From contig JASDFA010000010.1 of NCBI GenBank assembly GCA_035772735.1, forward strand, positions 95,004,001 to 95,068,000: 64,000 nucleotides of DNA, in the 5' to 3' direction. The translations under genes and the position numbers were made by a program. Below the pieces are notes generated by a model. The model made no database searches and was not told the origin of the DNA. It saw only the letters and a program-made list of their open reading frames with translations. Of this stretch, positions 45,675 through 57,441 are shown one piece after another (the first letter of the stretch is position 1; every line of letters starts with the position of its first letter). This DNA comes from Datura wrightii (lineage: Eukaryota > Streptophyta > Magnoliopsida > Solanales > Solanaceae).

Positions 45675-47289
45675 ACACCCTCAACTTAGAACTTTAGCAT
45701 GTCCTCAGGAAAAAACAAAACAAAACAAAATAAACTAAACTACTTCGACGCTTCAATCGAAAGAACTCTAGGAAACTTACAGCAATCACATGTATACATC
45801 AAATCAAATTTTCTAACCCCTCCCTCATCGTATCAACTAAAATAACAATGCATATGCAAAATTTCTAATCATGACACAGAGGAATCAAAACATGAAAAAA
45901 CACTGTCACTTACAACCATGCACATAAAGCTATAACATTAACCTAGACAATTTGCAGACGATTTTGTTGACCAAATGCTCTCACATCAAAGAAGTCCCAT
46001 ACTCACACATGTGTATATGATTATTTCAATAAATTCCTGTTGGGACAAGGTAAGATTCACTCCTCTCACAAAGAAATTCTAACTGTGTGCATACAATACC
46101 ATAGGCTTGCCTTTACTTTCAATACCTCGATTTTTAGACAAGTAATTCGGATCACAATAGGACTTTCTAGGCTTATAACATAGGCTTGGGCTCGGGTATG
46201 GTACATATGGATTTAGTAGCTTAACCCTCCTTGCCACTACACACTTCTTGACTCCACTTTTAACCTTTTTTTCTATTTTTCTCCATTTTTTTCCATTACT
46301 TTCTTCTTTTTTTATTTGTGTTTGCAACTACTGATGTGGTTTCTCGTTATTCAAGATTTCATTGATGTCACATTTTACTTTTCTTTTCTTTTATTGCTTT
46401 TTGACAACAATTTTTATTTCTTTCATTTCATTATGCATACCACATCCGCTCTTTCCTTTTTCCTTGCCCAATTTTCGTTCCACCCGACTCTTCTTAATCA
46501 CCTCTATAATTGCCACCCTCAACTTAGGTGATTTGCCTGAGTTGAGGTTAACAATATCCAAGGAGGGACCAGGGCCAAAACATGTTCATTCTTAATAAAA
46601 GCAGGAAGGTGAATTGGTGTAAACAAAAAGAAAGGTCAATTTAAGCTCAAACATTTGGATCAAGGGATTTTTATACTCTTTTGGTAGGTCTTTTAAGGCT
46701 AAACTGGGATCATAAATAAAAAACGGCCTATGATCCTTTCCTAGTTTCCTATCATCTCTCTTAATACAACTGACCATGCAAGTTCTAGATTGACACACAT
46801 AACCGAATTTAGCTATGAAACCACACTCACACATAGCACAGGTCAACATCATCACTTCTACTAACTGCTAGTTCAGGTACAACCATAAAATGGTAAATAT
46901 GTTCACAATTTCAATGCCATGCAAAGATTCACAAATGTCATCTTGTCAACTTTATCATACATATATCAAAATTTTCTAAGGGGTATCAACTTTATACATC
47001 AACAAAAATCAACAATTTAAGCTCTTGACTGCCTTCAGTTCACCTAACTTTCTTCCAACTGAAACAAAAAAACACAAAACAAACATAAAATAAAATCCTA
47101 AACGTGTCGGTTCCACTAGATATAGAACACTTGAGAGAAAATATATTCAGCAATAAAAACCCTTGGGTTATGTTCAGCAAAAGCATGCACAGGTATCCCT
47201 CCCCACCCCCATCAAGAAAAGCATGAGTCGTCCTCGACGCATATATATATCTAACTAAACTAGGGAAATAGGGAACATACCTGTGCGAC
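45675..47289 (-). other. B 3' non-coding region with duplicated polypurine-like motif
   Basis: CTAAGTTGAGGGTG occurs twice on the minus strand, next to the LTR (45675-45689) and at 46512-46527. The spacing is about the same as in A. A G-rich run GGGGGTGGGGAGGG lies at about 47196-47211. No gene is recognised. Confidence 0.65.
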
Positions 47290-48345
47290 CTAGGTGTCAA
47301 CTACCTTGTCAGTGTAGGGTGTATATACACCTCCAATGTTTTCTCCAACATTACTGGCCTGACCCGGTGTATTTTCAGATCCAACAGAGCTCGTTCCTTC
47401 TCCATGAGCTCTCACTGCCTCAATCTCGGCTCTCTGTCGAACCTCCGATCTCGATACATGCAGCGCTCTCACCATCTCACTTCGCTCTTATTTTTGCTGA
47501 CGGAGCATAGAAGCATCATCTTTGAAAGTTTTCTCCTCACGAGGCCTCTTTCCCATATCCTGTGCCATCGACTCCTCCATGATAAAATCAAAAATTGGTG
47601 GTAACTCTTCCTTGAACTCATCATCTATCGCAAGAAGTACCGGTGGAGGTACTGCAGCTATCTGTTGTGCGGCCAAGTCCCGCACCTTGGCTGTGAGTGC
47701 TCCTAGCTCTGAGTACTATTTTGACAACTCAAGCGCCTGTAACAGTGCAAGGAGCTCATCCATTCTCTTCTTCAATGCGTCCAATTGGCCATGCACAGAA
47801 TTGGACAATGTCTCTAACTATTTGACACCGATGACTTTACCTGCTCCATTAGAACTTTAAGATGTAGAGTTGTGTGTGCCTGCTGCTTTTCTTCCTTAGC
47901 TAGTCGCCTAGCCATATCTACCAAAAACTCCTGTGAAATTGTAACCAGGCCGACTGTGGTGGCTCGTGGAGGTGAAACTGGTGGTCTAAGAGTTGTTGTT
48001 GTAGATGATGACTCGGTAACATTAGTTGGTGTGGAGGTGTCCGCTGCATCTGTAGCCTCAGGTTGGCTACCTGTCTCTCTACCCTCAATAGTCTCAGCTG
48101 CCAACTTAGTGAACTGTGTGGCATCAGTCTGCATACCACTTCCAAATGCCTCTGCCAATATGGTCGCTCCAGCGGATGCAGCTTCCTAAGTCCTTGCTCT
48201 CAATACCGGGTTTCTGTCATCTCAAATCAACCCAATATCTGTTATCTTCTCGACCACTATTCTCTGCTCAAATGATGGCAACTCTAGCATGTTTGACTCC
48301 TGACATAGTCTATCAATCAGATAGGGCAAGGGAATTGTAGTACAG
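47290..48345 (-). pseudogene. B accessory ORF, C-terminal half only
   Basis: The reading has SGMQTDATQFTKLAAETIEG, then SQPEATDAADTSTPTNVTES, VTISQEFLVDMARRLAKEEK (coiled coil) and EELPPIFDFIMEESM. These match the C-terminal part of the A accessory ORF (35250-36330). The domain at A 35040-35240 is missing, and the sequence jumps at about 48345 into leader-like sequence. Several stops and frame changes are present. Confidence 0.75.
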
Positions 48346-49575
48346 TCATTGATTGCTCAAGAGTTTCAGTTCACCCATTCGTTCATCTTCATATTCTGTC
48401 TATCATTCAACTCCACAGAAACAAAACTTAATTTCTCAAACCAACCCAATGTAAATTCGGTTGAAATTCATTTGTTTATCTTTCCTAGGGTTCATTATCA
48501 TCATAAGGCACAAATTGACACAAGCATAACTTTTACATGAAATAAATTCAATTTCATTCAAAACATGGGTCCTCAAAATTCTTGTTTAAATGCAAAGATA
48601 TTCAAATGCAATCGATACTCCAAATTAACTAGGAAAAAGGTACTCACGAAATGCCTTATCGAAGATAGGAGTGCAACAATGTGTGCTATGAATGTTGGGA
48701 GTGCAAGGTCGAAGATTTTTTGATTGGTTTGAGGGAAGAAGAAGACGAGGTAAATTTGAAGTTGTTGGATTTAAGTTTAGTAGTGAGACTATGGAAGAGT
48801 AAAATAATCGGGTTTTATGTGTTTTACATTAACAATTACCCTAATTTCATCCTGGGTCGGGTCAACTGTCAGTCAATTGAAATACCTGACTACTGACTAA
48901 ATGAGTCGTTACGTGATGAGATGACTCATTTGGACCCTTAGTTCTTTGAATTGAGTTCAACAAACTTACCTGGGACCTAACGAGTCAAGCAATGACTCGT
49001 GGTGTCACCCAACGAGTCATGGCCTGAGTCGTGGTCCTTGGACTAGTGTAGCTTCAAAATGGGTCACTTACCGAATCGTTTGGTCTCCCAACGATTCGAT
49101 GAGTGAGCCGTTATTACCCTTTTCCTTTTGATTCTAACTTTTCTCTAGTGTACATGAAGGAGGACCTCACGATTCATTTCTCAAAGAAAAGAATCGTTAA
49201 GTTACCCGTTTCTCCACTGTATTTTGCAGTTCTCTTCATGATTTGATTGAATGAGTCATCAAGCCAAATGACAACTCATTCTGTGGCATTTTGCACCAGA
49301 ATTGAAGTTCCAGATTTTGGTTCCAACTTTAAATTTTCCATCTTAAGCACCTGCACCCATGAACAAACGTAAACACTACATATTTCTTACATTTACAACT
49401 TGGGTAGGCTCCCAAGAAGCCATTCATTTAATGTCGTGGCATGATGTGGGTGTTTTGGCGACTCAGACTTCACCAAAACATCTCTATGTGTTGCCTCGCA
49501 GCAGCGCAAGATTTAACATCGCGGCACAATGCAAGTCTCTTGACTACTCAAAATTTGTCAAGTAATTTGTCTCCA
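48346..49575 (-). other. B spacer: leader-like sequence and motif array
   Basis: It corresponds to A 32650-33690. The motif array at 48900-49275 includes ATGAGTCGT, ATGACTCGTGG and CAACGAGTCATGG. The part nearer the accessory ORF (48360-48890) is TC- and AT-rich. The sequence next to 49575 begins with the block matching A near 32660. No gene is recognised. The frame at 48681-48896 is not supported. Confidence 0.65.
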
Positions 49576-50223
49576 TCCTGAGACTATGTTGAATTCATTT
49601 GGCTGTTTCACGGTCTGACAAATATTGAAGGTGACCTCTTCTTTATTTAACCTAAATTTTAACTGGCATGCCTCCACATCTACTAGGGCCCTATCGATTG
49701 CAAGGAATGGTCTCCCCAAAATGATGGGGACCACAGAATTGACTTGACAGTCCAGAATCACGAAGTCTGCTGGGAATATAAATTTTCTCACCTTGACAAG
49801 CACATCAAATAAAATCCCCACCGGCTTTTTAACGGGTCTTTCAGCCATCAGTAGCTGCATAGTAGTCGGTGTGGGGGTTCCCAAGCCTAAATTTTTGAAG
49901 ACTGCTAGCGGCATCAAATTTATGCTAGCTCTGAAGTCACAAAGTGCCCTTGCAAACTCGACATCCCCAATGGTTCAAGGTATAGTAAATGCACCTGGGT
50001 GTTTCTCCTTCTAGGCTAGGACCCGTGTAGTTATGGAACCATAGTGGTTCAAATTATCGGCAGGTTTTAAACGTACAGTCCTTTTCCTGGTGACGAGGTC
50101 CTTCATGAATTTAGCATATCCAAGAATCTGCTCAAGTGCCTCAACTAATGGGATGTTCACCGAAAACTGCTTAAGCATAGAGATAAATTTTTGATACTTC
50201 CCATCTTCGGCTTTCTTCTTCAA
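49558..50223 (-). pseudogene. B protease region
   Basis: The reading has KYQKFISMLKQFSVNIPLVE, FMKDLVTRKRTVRLKPADNL, then a stop. Next is the active-site region with [15 protein letters not shown] (D-F-R-A-S where D-L-G-A-S is usual), and [20 protein letters not shown] with [20 protein letters not shown]. The catalytic aspartate itself is present, but the following two residues differ. The frame stops after [11 protein letters not shown], where the large deletion joins the spacer. Confidence 0.78.
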
Positions 50224-50226
50224 ACG

Positions 50227-52027
50227 CTAAATTTTATATAAGTTTTTTATGTGCCTCCTTCTCCTTCTCAGGGAAGCTGCTTGCTCCTTTGCATTACTTT
50301 GAGCAGTATTCATATATGAATCCCCAACCAAAGATGGGTCTTCGCAATCTGCTACACTATCATCATTCATTAAGACGGGCTTCTCTGACTCCTTAATTAC
50401 CACTGACCTCAGAGGATAAACTGTTGCCTTCCCGCTCCTAGTAGTGACCGCCATGCAATGACTGCCATTTTTTGGATTCTGCATTGTGTTGCTGGGAAGC
50501 GTGCCTTTCTGCCTCTGATTCATTACAACAAACATATGACTCATCTGCTGCTCAACCTGCCTGATCACCACGGCATGTGACTCCACCTTTTGATTTAAAT
50601 CAGAAATATCAGCGCGGGCTCCTTAAAGTGGACATATATTGTCTCCATCAGCTTGAGTACTTTTGATAGCATGTCCTCATCCCTTGAACAACTGCACTCT
50701 GGCTCACGGTTTTTTGGGGTAACATACAGACCGCTTGTATCATTTTTGAACTCCTCGCGCTTCTTCCAGTCTCCATTATCTCGGTATTGGCCTTGCTTGT
50801 AATTATTATCCTTGTAAAAGTTCTGACGTTGTTCCCTTGGTCTTGACGCCAAGAGTCTTTTTTAAACCTTTGTTTGTTTGTTTGAAAACACGCCTTTTGA
50901 TCATTTAAGTAATTAGCTTCTTCTTCGGACTCAGATTCACATCCATCATTTCTCGGGGCCTTGCCCTAAGAACCCACAGCATTCACTTTCTCTGCTCTGA
51001 CTCCCATCAAGTGCTTGTCAAGCAACCCTTAGTGTTCTTTATCTCTGAAATATCTTTTTCACGCTCCTATCTTTTCTCCTTTGTTCTGCAGACATACCAA
51101 CCGCATAATAACCAGCCAGAATCTCCGACTGTCTATTATGCCAAGGTTGGTTGGTTTTGGTGATCCTGTCTAGCAGCTCCACAGCCTCTACATAAGTTGT
51201 GGCTCATAAAGGTTCCTCCAGAGACAGTATCAGCAACCACCTTGGTGTTGGCATTCAGAGACCTATAAAAGATCACCAACAATGTATCATCCGGAATCCT
51301 ATGATTTGACACCCTTTTGAGCTTTTTGTTGAAACGCAGCCAGGTCTCGTGAAGTTCCTCCACATTTAGTTGATTGAAGTTATATATTTCATCTTTCAAC
51401 TGCAACGCTTTGGAAGGTGGGAAGAACCTTTCAAGAAAAGCTCTCTTATGTTCTCCCCGAGTAGTGATGGAATCATTCGGCAGCTCAGTAGACCACATCG
51501 TTGCTTCACTCCCTAGTGAGAACGGAAATAACCTCCATCTGATTGCGTCCTGACTCACTCGTGGTTGTTAGTATGCCTTACCTATACCACGAAATTTGTC
51601 AAGTGAGCATGGGCATCATCAGATGCATGATCTGCAAATATCCCCTTCATATTGAGCAGTTGGATCATTGCACTGGTAATATCAAATTTGCCCCAGTAGG
51701 CAAAGGAGGATGGACTATAGCTCCAGTGGCAACATCTTTGTCTATATCAGCATCATCCTCCTCATCAAAATACCGATGTCTCTGGTGTTCTAGACCTCTG
51801 TGTCATCTAGCTCGCTCTGCTTCTCCAGCTAGACATTGATCCTTAGAAACTCTAGCTAACTCAAGATCTCTAGCCCGATCTTGTTTTTCAGCCAACATTC
51901 TTGCTGTGGGTTGGTCCACGGTTTCCTGCTCTTGGATGTTGGCCATTCTCCTCAAGTTTCTTAACGTCTTCTCAAGTTCGTGATCAATTGGAACCGGGGG
52001 ATTTCCTTGGCTTCTAGTATAGGGCAT
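50227..52027 (-). pseudogene. B gag
   Basis: The start MPYTRSQGNPP at 52027 matches that of A. The gag core is best kept at 51136-51558 (MSQDAIRWRLFPFSLGSEAT, RAFLERFFPPSKALQLKDEI, RSLNANTKVVADTVSGGTFM). The hydrophilic tail follows in frames at 50595-50852 and 50227-50586 (MAVTTRSGKATVYPLRSVV). Stops and indels break it into four or five pieces. As the RT to integrase block is missing, gag is the largest coding relic of B. Confidence 0.8.
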
Positions 52028-52135
52028 GCACAAACCTAAGACCTATTAAGCAACCAAAAAAAACAAAAGAGAAATGAAAAAAGAAATAAGAACAAATAGT
52101 AAAGAAAACACAATTAACAAAAGCCTTAGCCGTAT

Positions 52136-52153
52136 TCCCCAGCAACGACGACA
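52136..52153 (-). other. B primer binding site, Asp-tRNA type
   Basis: The plus strand reads TCCCCAGCAACGACGACA, differing at three of 18 positions from the Asp-tRNA 3' end TCCCCGGCAACGGCGCCA. It is five bases from the 5' LTR edge at 52159. Confidence 0.8.
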
Positions 52154-52158
52154 AAATT

Positions 52159-53674
52159 TGATGTCATACAAATTACACCTCGCAATAATGATATAAAGCG
52201 GTCGATGTCAAATATAGAACCCAACAAGAGGTTGAGGTATATTCCGCAGGAAATATGGTAAGAACTTAAATTAATGCGAATAGATGCTACTATTGAGTTA
52301 CTTATTTCCTACAGGGGGAAAGAAATAGAATAATAACAAAAGTAAAACTTTTGAATGCTTAGATCAAATTCTATTTGTATTCAATTAACGATTCCCTAAG
52401 ATTTCATAACCACAAGGCTTCTACACTAGTGATCTATTCCGGTGTTCAACATGCAATATCAGTAAGTTAGGTTCAACTAAATGGTTTGTCCCCTATTTAG
52501 ATGATTATCACCACGCAACTTGGTCCATATACAGGTGTACTTTAATTGACCCTTACCCTTAATATCGGATTAGCTATCCCGAGATAAGTTCAAGATATTA
52601 GATGAGGGATAATATCCTTAAATCTCTGTTGTTAATCCCTTTTCCCATTCACTACCTCCTTGGTCCAGTAAGTAAGAATAAGACAAGTTCTAACGTTTGC
52701 AACCGTCAAGAATCAATCAAAACGAAGGGAAAAGCAATACATGAGTTAAACCCCATTCAAGAATCACTAAGTGTTTCACCTATGTGCGTTATTTCATCTT
52801 GGTTCCCACAACCCTAGTTATGGGTTTAGCAACTCATGGTTGTATGATCACAATCACAAAATACTGAATAAATCATAATTGCAACTTACAAATTATCATA
52901 GAAGAAAACCAAGTAGATTGAATAAATTTCAATGTTGCTTTTGATCCTCAAATTCAAAAACAAAATTGTAAAACTTGTTTCTTGATCCAAGAATAATTGT
53001 ACAACACCAAAATCCTACATGAAAAATAGTAATCATAAACTTCTTCCTGAAAATCCTCAACAGTGTAGTTATAGTTCCAAGAAAACCTTTTCCTAAGTAA
53101 AACTTAAAACCAGGTAGTCAGTAACCACGGCCTATGTGACGATTCATTGGAACCTCTGAAGAGTCGTGCCTTGATAAGAATATTCATCCTCAACATCGTA
53201 CCTAGTTGTGGCAACGGATCACCTAATGACTCGTTATGCCTGGTTCACCTTACGGTTTGTTCCAGTGATCTTCCAATGAGTCGTTTAGTCAACTAACGAC
53301 TTGTTAAGTCTATCGTCATCTCCATTAGTCACCTTGTCAATAATTCTTCTTCAATCCTCAGAACTGACTTCACGATTCGTTACTAGATGTAATGACTCAT
53401 CCCCTCAACTTGTCAGGTACACTGTCTCTACATCTTCAAAATACATATTTTTCCCACAGCTTCTGCAATGAGTCGTGCTTCTTTCAAACGACTCGTGAAG
53501 TGCTTGACAGTCACCCTTTTAGTTGTTTTCAGCATAAATTTGACCAGTTCACTTCCGAACCTATTTCCCTACAACATTAAACACAAAACACGTCATACCT
53601 ATATAAACACACCGAGAATGTGCATAATTTCAAGGTTTTAAGCGTCGGAAGTGCCGTAAAATCATGGTACATCA
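52159..53674 (-). repeat. B 5' LTR
   Basis: The plus strand starts TGATGTCATACAAATTACAC and ends GGTACATCA at 53674. It is homologous to 44073-45674 with about 10% difference by eye and several small deletions. Palindromic-motif variants lie at 53130-53480. Confidence 0.9.
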
Positions 53675-54540
53675 AACTCCATACTTGATCATAGGTAATT
53701 TTCATGGATTGATAGAATGTGGGCATGGATATGGAAGGAGACACCCACTTATAACCCTACATACCTGGGAGGGATGATTTTACCACTTCTCTGATTGCCC
53801 AAGATGAGATTCCAATGGAAACCTTCAAAACTTCCTCTAAATCCTTTCTTCAAACTCTCAAGTTTCCATGCATGGAATGAATTAGCTTAGAATAGGTTTT
53901 CCCCTCTTAAAACCTTATAAAACGAGCCTTAAATGGTGTAGTATAGGTATTAGGAACTTAGGAATTACGAAGAGACCCTCACTGAATTCGCAGAAAATAA
54001 CTGCCAGGTGGTCCTAACGGACGACCCAACGAATCGTCACTGGAAGGGACTAATCGTTCGTCATGTTTCTCGTCGAGTACACTGCCTTGTGTAACTCCCG
54101 GGGCTCATAACAGATCATGAAATAGCTCGTCAGGCGTGACCATGACTCGTGGTCACCAATCGTCAACTACATTGCCTCTATCGTATCACTTTTCTTACAA
54201 GTCACCCCCACGACCTACACCATGACTCGTTTCCTAATCTAACGAGTCGTGGTCTGCTCCCGTAAAGTACACTGGTTGACCTTTCTATTTTTCCGTCTCC
54301 CTCACCCCATGATTGACCAAACGACTCATGGGGTCTGACCATGAGTTGTTGCCAAACCCGTGGGGACCCTATCCTCCAAACTTCTCAACTGTTCACTGGG
54401 CTTCCCTACGAGTCACCTAACGACTCGTGGGCTGCCCTCACGAGTTGTTCCACGACTCGTCCTATGCTTGCAACATAAATTTCACAAATTTTCACCATTT
54501 TGACTCCTGGGTCTGATCCTTGGATTCCTGGGGTATAACA
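53675..54540 (-). repeat. D 3' LTR, proximal part
   Basis: It continues the D LTR after B and ends in GGGGTATAACA at 54540, i.e. TGTTATACCCC on the minus strand. It is homologous to T1 at about 6430-7303. Between 53990 and 54470 it has one of the densest sets of the palindromic motif in the window, for example CATGACTCGTGG, AACGAGTCGTGG, AACGACTCGTGG and CACGACTCGTCC. Confidence 0.85.
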
Positions 54541-54879
54541 ATATCTCCCCCTTGGGAACATTCCTCCTCGAATGTTAGAAACACACAGAAACTTCGAAAC
54601 ATGCAATCATCATATTCAAAAACTAATCATTTAAACCGAACACTGGCGGAATGACTGCCTCCGAAAGAAACTACATAGCTTAATCAAATTCAGACATCAC
54701 ATACATCTATCATATCATAAATCAAACTTGTGCACATGATTTGAACATGGAAAATGATTTAAGAATTAGGGCAAAAACTGATACCTCAAACTAAAACTAA
54801 GCTGGTATGGAAAAGGTGAGGGTATTAAGCCATCATAGCCACTTCGGCTTCCCACGTAGCTCCCTCAACGTGATGATTT
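54541..54879 (-). mobile_element. D polypurine tract, 3' untranslated part and end of the polyprotein
   Basis: On the minus strand the last codons (WEAEVAMMA then a stop at about 54829) lie at 54829-54870, followed by the 3' untranslated part. The polypurine tract AAGGGGGAGATAT (54541-54553) is next to the LTR. The coding part is cut at 54879 by element C, and the target duplication GATTT (54875-54879) is repeated at 63799-63803. The missing link to the rest of D is therefore at 63799. Confidence 0.85.
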
Positions 54880-57425
54880 TGTTATACCCTGTAGAATTTC
54901 CGACACCTAGACGACCTATTCGCACGTTGGTTAAGCATATTTGAAAGCCACACGTGCTGGAGAAAGGCCCGGGAAAAGATCAGACGAGAAACCTGTCGAA
55001 CCATCACGGAAGGAGCCGAGGCAGAGCCCCTCCGCGATGGCAGTGTGTCACGGAGGAGAGGCCTCCGCGTTGGCTCCGTGACACGTTGGCCTTGTCCAGG
55101 CCCAAGTATATAAAGCCCCACTTCGGTTTTAAATGTTAAAAACATTTATAAACTTCCAGAAAACAGAGCAAGCCAGCAGAGGGAGAAAAGGAACGAAGGA
55201 GATAATATAATTTTCGTCTGATTACGCTGCTAAACGTTGTCCAAACTCAAATTAACCTCAGATACTGAGGTATTTAGCAGCAGAGAGCATTCCTACGGAT
55301 TTAGTTTCGTGAAATAGAGCCGATGAATCGTCGAGCTACCGAGCTAAGGTAAGTGGAATTGCTCTAAATTAGTGTCTATGTGTTCCTAGCTGTGAAGTGA
55401 ATATTTCTCCCTTCTGGACCTCTGAAAAATAGCGAGTTTTCGACCGTCTTTCGATAAGCCTAAGTTTAGGCTATAAACTATATCGAAAGTGACGTTGCCT
55501 TTTAAAGTAAACCTGTATTTAATGTTAATTGACATATTTATGAATGCAGTTGGGAGAAAATAGCTGAAGTACCGGCCGAGTCTCGTTCGACAGACGAATA
55601 GTTCAAGGATAAGGTATGTAAAATTAGTTTCCTCGGCAAGTTAGTAATCTTGGTACAGTACAGTAATTTAAAGGCCGATAGAATATTCAGAAGCCATGTT
55701 GACGTTTACTATGAATGATGGTACGATACTAGAAATGTTATGTTATGTTCAGCGCGAGACTTGCTAGCACGATATAGATTTTAATACAAGTATTAGAAAC
55801 TGCACAACATGCTCAGTATATGATATAATGCGGAATGTTAGGGTATCATTGTATTCAGTTAAAGCCCAGTAAAGCAATGTAATATCTGTAAGACATCTCA
55901 GAGATAGAACGACAAATTAAAGTGAAGTTAGAAAGCATGTTAGAACTCGTAAATCGTGTTACTATAGAAACTTAGTAAACAGCATGGTTTTCAGCAAAAA
56001 TACTATATCCTATTCAGTATTAGCCCCAGAACAGTCTGGCAGGAGACTATATTCATATGTATATATTTACCAGCCTCAGCACGTATTAAATACGTACAGA
56101 TTATTATCACTAGCTCAGCATGTAATATATATGATACTTTACCCCTATTAGCCTCAGCATGTGAGATATGCAGACAGTATTGCTAGTTGAGACCGTTGTA
56201 TTGTTTGGGGTTGGACTACCTAGCATCCATGACCGCCCCAGGGTTGATAGCTGTATCGACTCGTCCGCCAGAGGACGAGGATACATCGCTCTACGGAGTG
56301 GCATGCCGTCCCACAGGGGACGAAGATGGGATGCCAGTTTTCCCCATATTATGCCTTGGTCGGCTTTGATACACCCCTGTCGAGCGGATACGCCCGGGTG
56401 TTGATTCAGGAGTCCTTCGAACTCAGATGCAGTTATAGTCAGGGGCTCAGCGAGCCCAAGTGCATACCCAGGGGATCGGCAGGATGCTTACAGGGTTTAT
56501 AGGAGATGGGATGACTGGGGTAGGGGTGTAGATTCTGTGCTGGTTGTACCTCCCGGCTTATGGGGGCCGGGTAAGGTTTGTGTGTGTGCTATGTTATGTT
56601 ATGATATGTTATGCCGTGTTACAGTAGATACGAGTAGATCGATAGTAGAACGATAAATTCTCAGGTACGACCCCTACTTCCTTTCAGTATAAATGAGAGA
56701 AGGTATGACTTACATTATCAGGCAGTTAATCTAACTCTTTTTACTTCAGTTTCATCAGTTACATTGTTGTTTCCAGATATTTCTTTCAGTTATTGCTTTG
56801 CATACTCAGTACCAACGGTACTGATGCCCGGTGGGGCGCTGCATTACTTGCTTGCAGGTACTCATAGACGAGCAGGCGATACCACGTGATTCCTGTCAGC
56901 GATCGAGTATTTAGCTCCTGTCATCCGGAGACTGAATTCCAGAGGTGTACTTCATTTTCTTTTGTTGTATAGTACGGGTAGGTTGGGGCCCTGTCCCGAT
57001 CATTTCTATTGCTATTCCTAGAGGCTTGCAGTCCACGTATGTTTCCTTGTGGTCAGATGAGTTGGTCGTGTGAGGCCGTGCAGTTGTATAGCTGTTAGTA
57101 CTCTTTCTTTCTTTTATGTTGGCCGTGTGGGGCCATAGTTTGCCAGTAGTGGTGACCTTGCCGGTCACGTAGCTTTTTATTACTTCATGATGGAGTTATA
57201 GATAACTAGACAGCATGGTGGCCTTGTTGGCCCGCATAGGTTTCCCTCTATTGACATGTTTCTGGTCAGCTGTTAGTACAGGTACAGGAGGCTATAGGCC
57301 AATGAGCCGGGGGCTGTGAGTTAGAGCCAGCCAGGCACCAGATGTGCCCAGGCTTAGCAGTCCAGCAGTTCAGGTCCTAGTAGGGCACCAGGTGCCAGTC
57401 ATACCCCCCAAGGCGGGGTGTGACA
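54880..57425 (+). repeat. C 5' LTR
   Basis: It starts TGTTATACCCTGTAGAATTT and ends GGGGTGTGACA at 57425. It contains TATATAAAG at 55108 (possible TATA box) and the hairpin CAGTACCAACGGTACTG (56807-56823). It differs in sequence from the T1/T2/D LTRs, so C is a separate family of the same lineage. Unlike those, it does not carry the ACGA(C/G)TCGT array. Confidence 0.93.
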
Positions 57426-57429
57426 AACT

Positions 57430-57441
57430 TGGTATCAGAGC
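57430..57441 (+). other. C primer binding site for initiator-Met tRNA
   Basis: TGGTATCAGAGC is an exact match to the usual plant chromovirus site and lies four bases inside the LTR. Confidence 0.93.

Larger units (their letters stand above)
44073..53674 (-). mobile_element. B: Athila-like element lacking RT, RNase H and integrase
   Basis: The LTRs are at 44073-45674 (3') and 52159-53674 (5'), with TGATG...CATCA ends and an Asp-type primer site. On the minus strand gag and protease are followed at about 49575 directly by the spacer that in A lies after integrase. About 3.1 kb, equal to A 29562-32650, is missing. The first half of the accessory ORF, roughly A 33700-35250, is missing too. B is therefore a non-autonomous derivative that would need enzymes from another copy. 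Its LTRs differ by roughly 10% by eye, so the insertion is old. Confidence 0.88.

Noticed and set aside
48681..48896. Open frame with MCYECWECKVEDF
   Set aside because: Plus-strand frame opposite to B's coding strand in leader-like sequence; the cysteines do not form a known finger.
57430..57441. Met-tRNA gene near the primer site
   Set aside because: Only the short complement of the tRNA 3' end is present; there is no cloverleaf.
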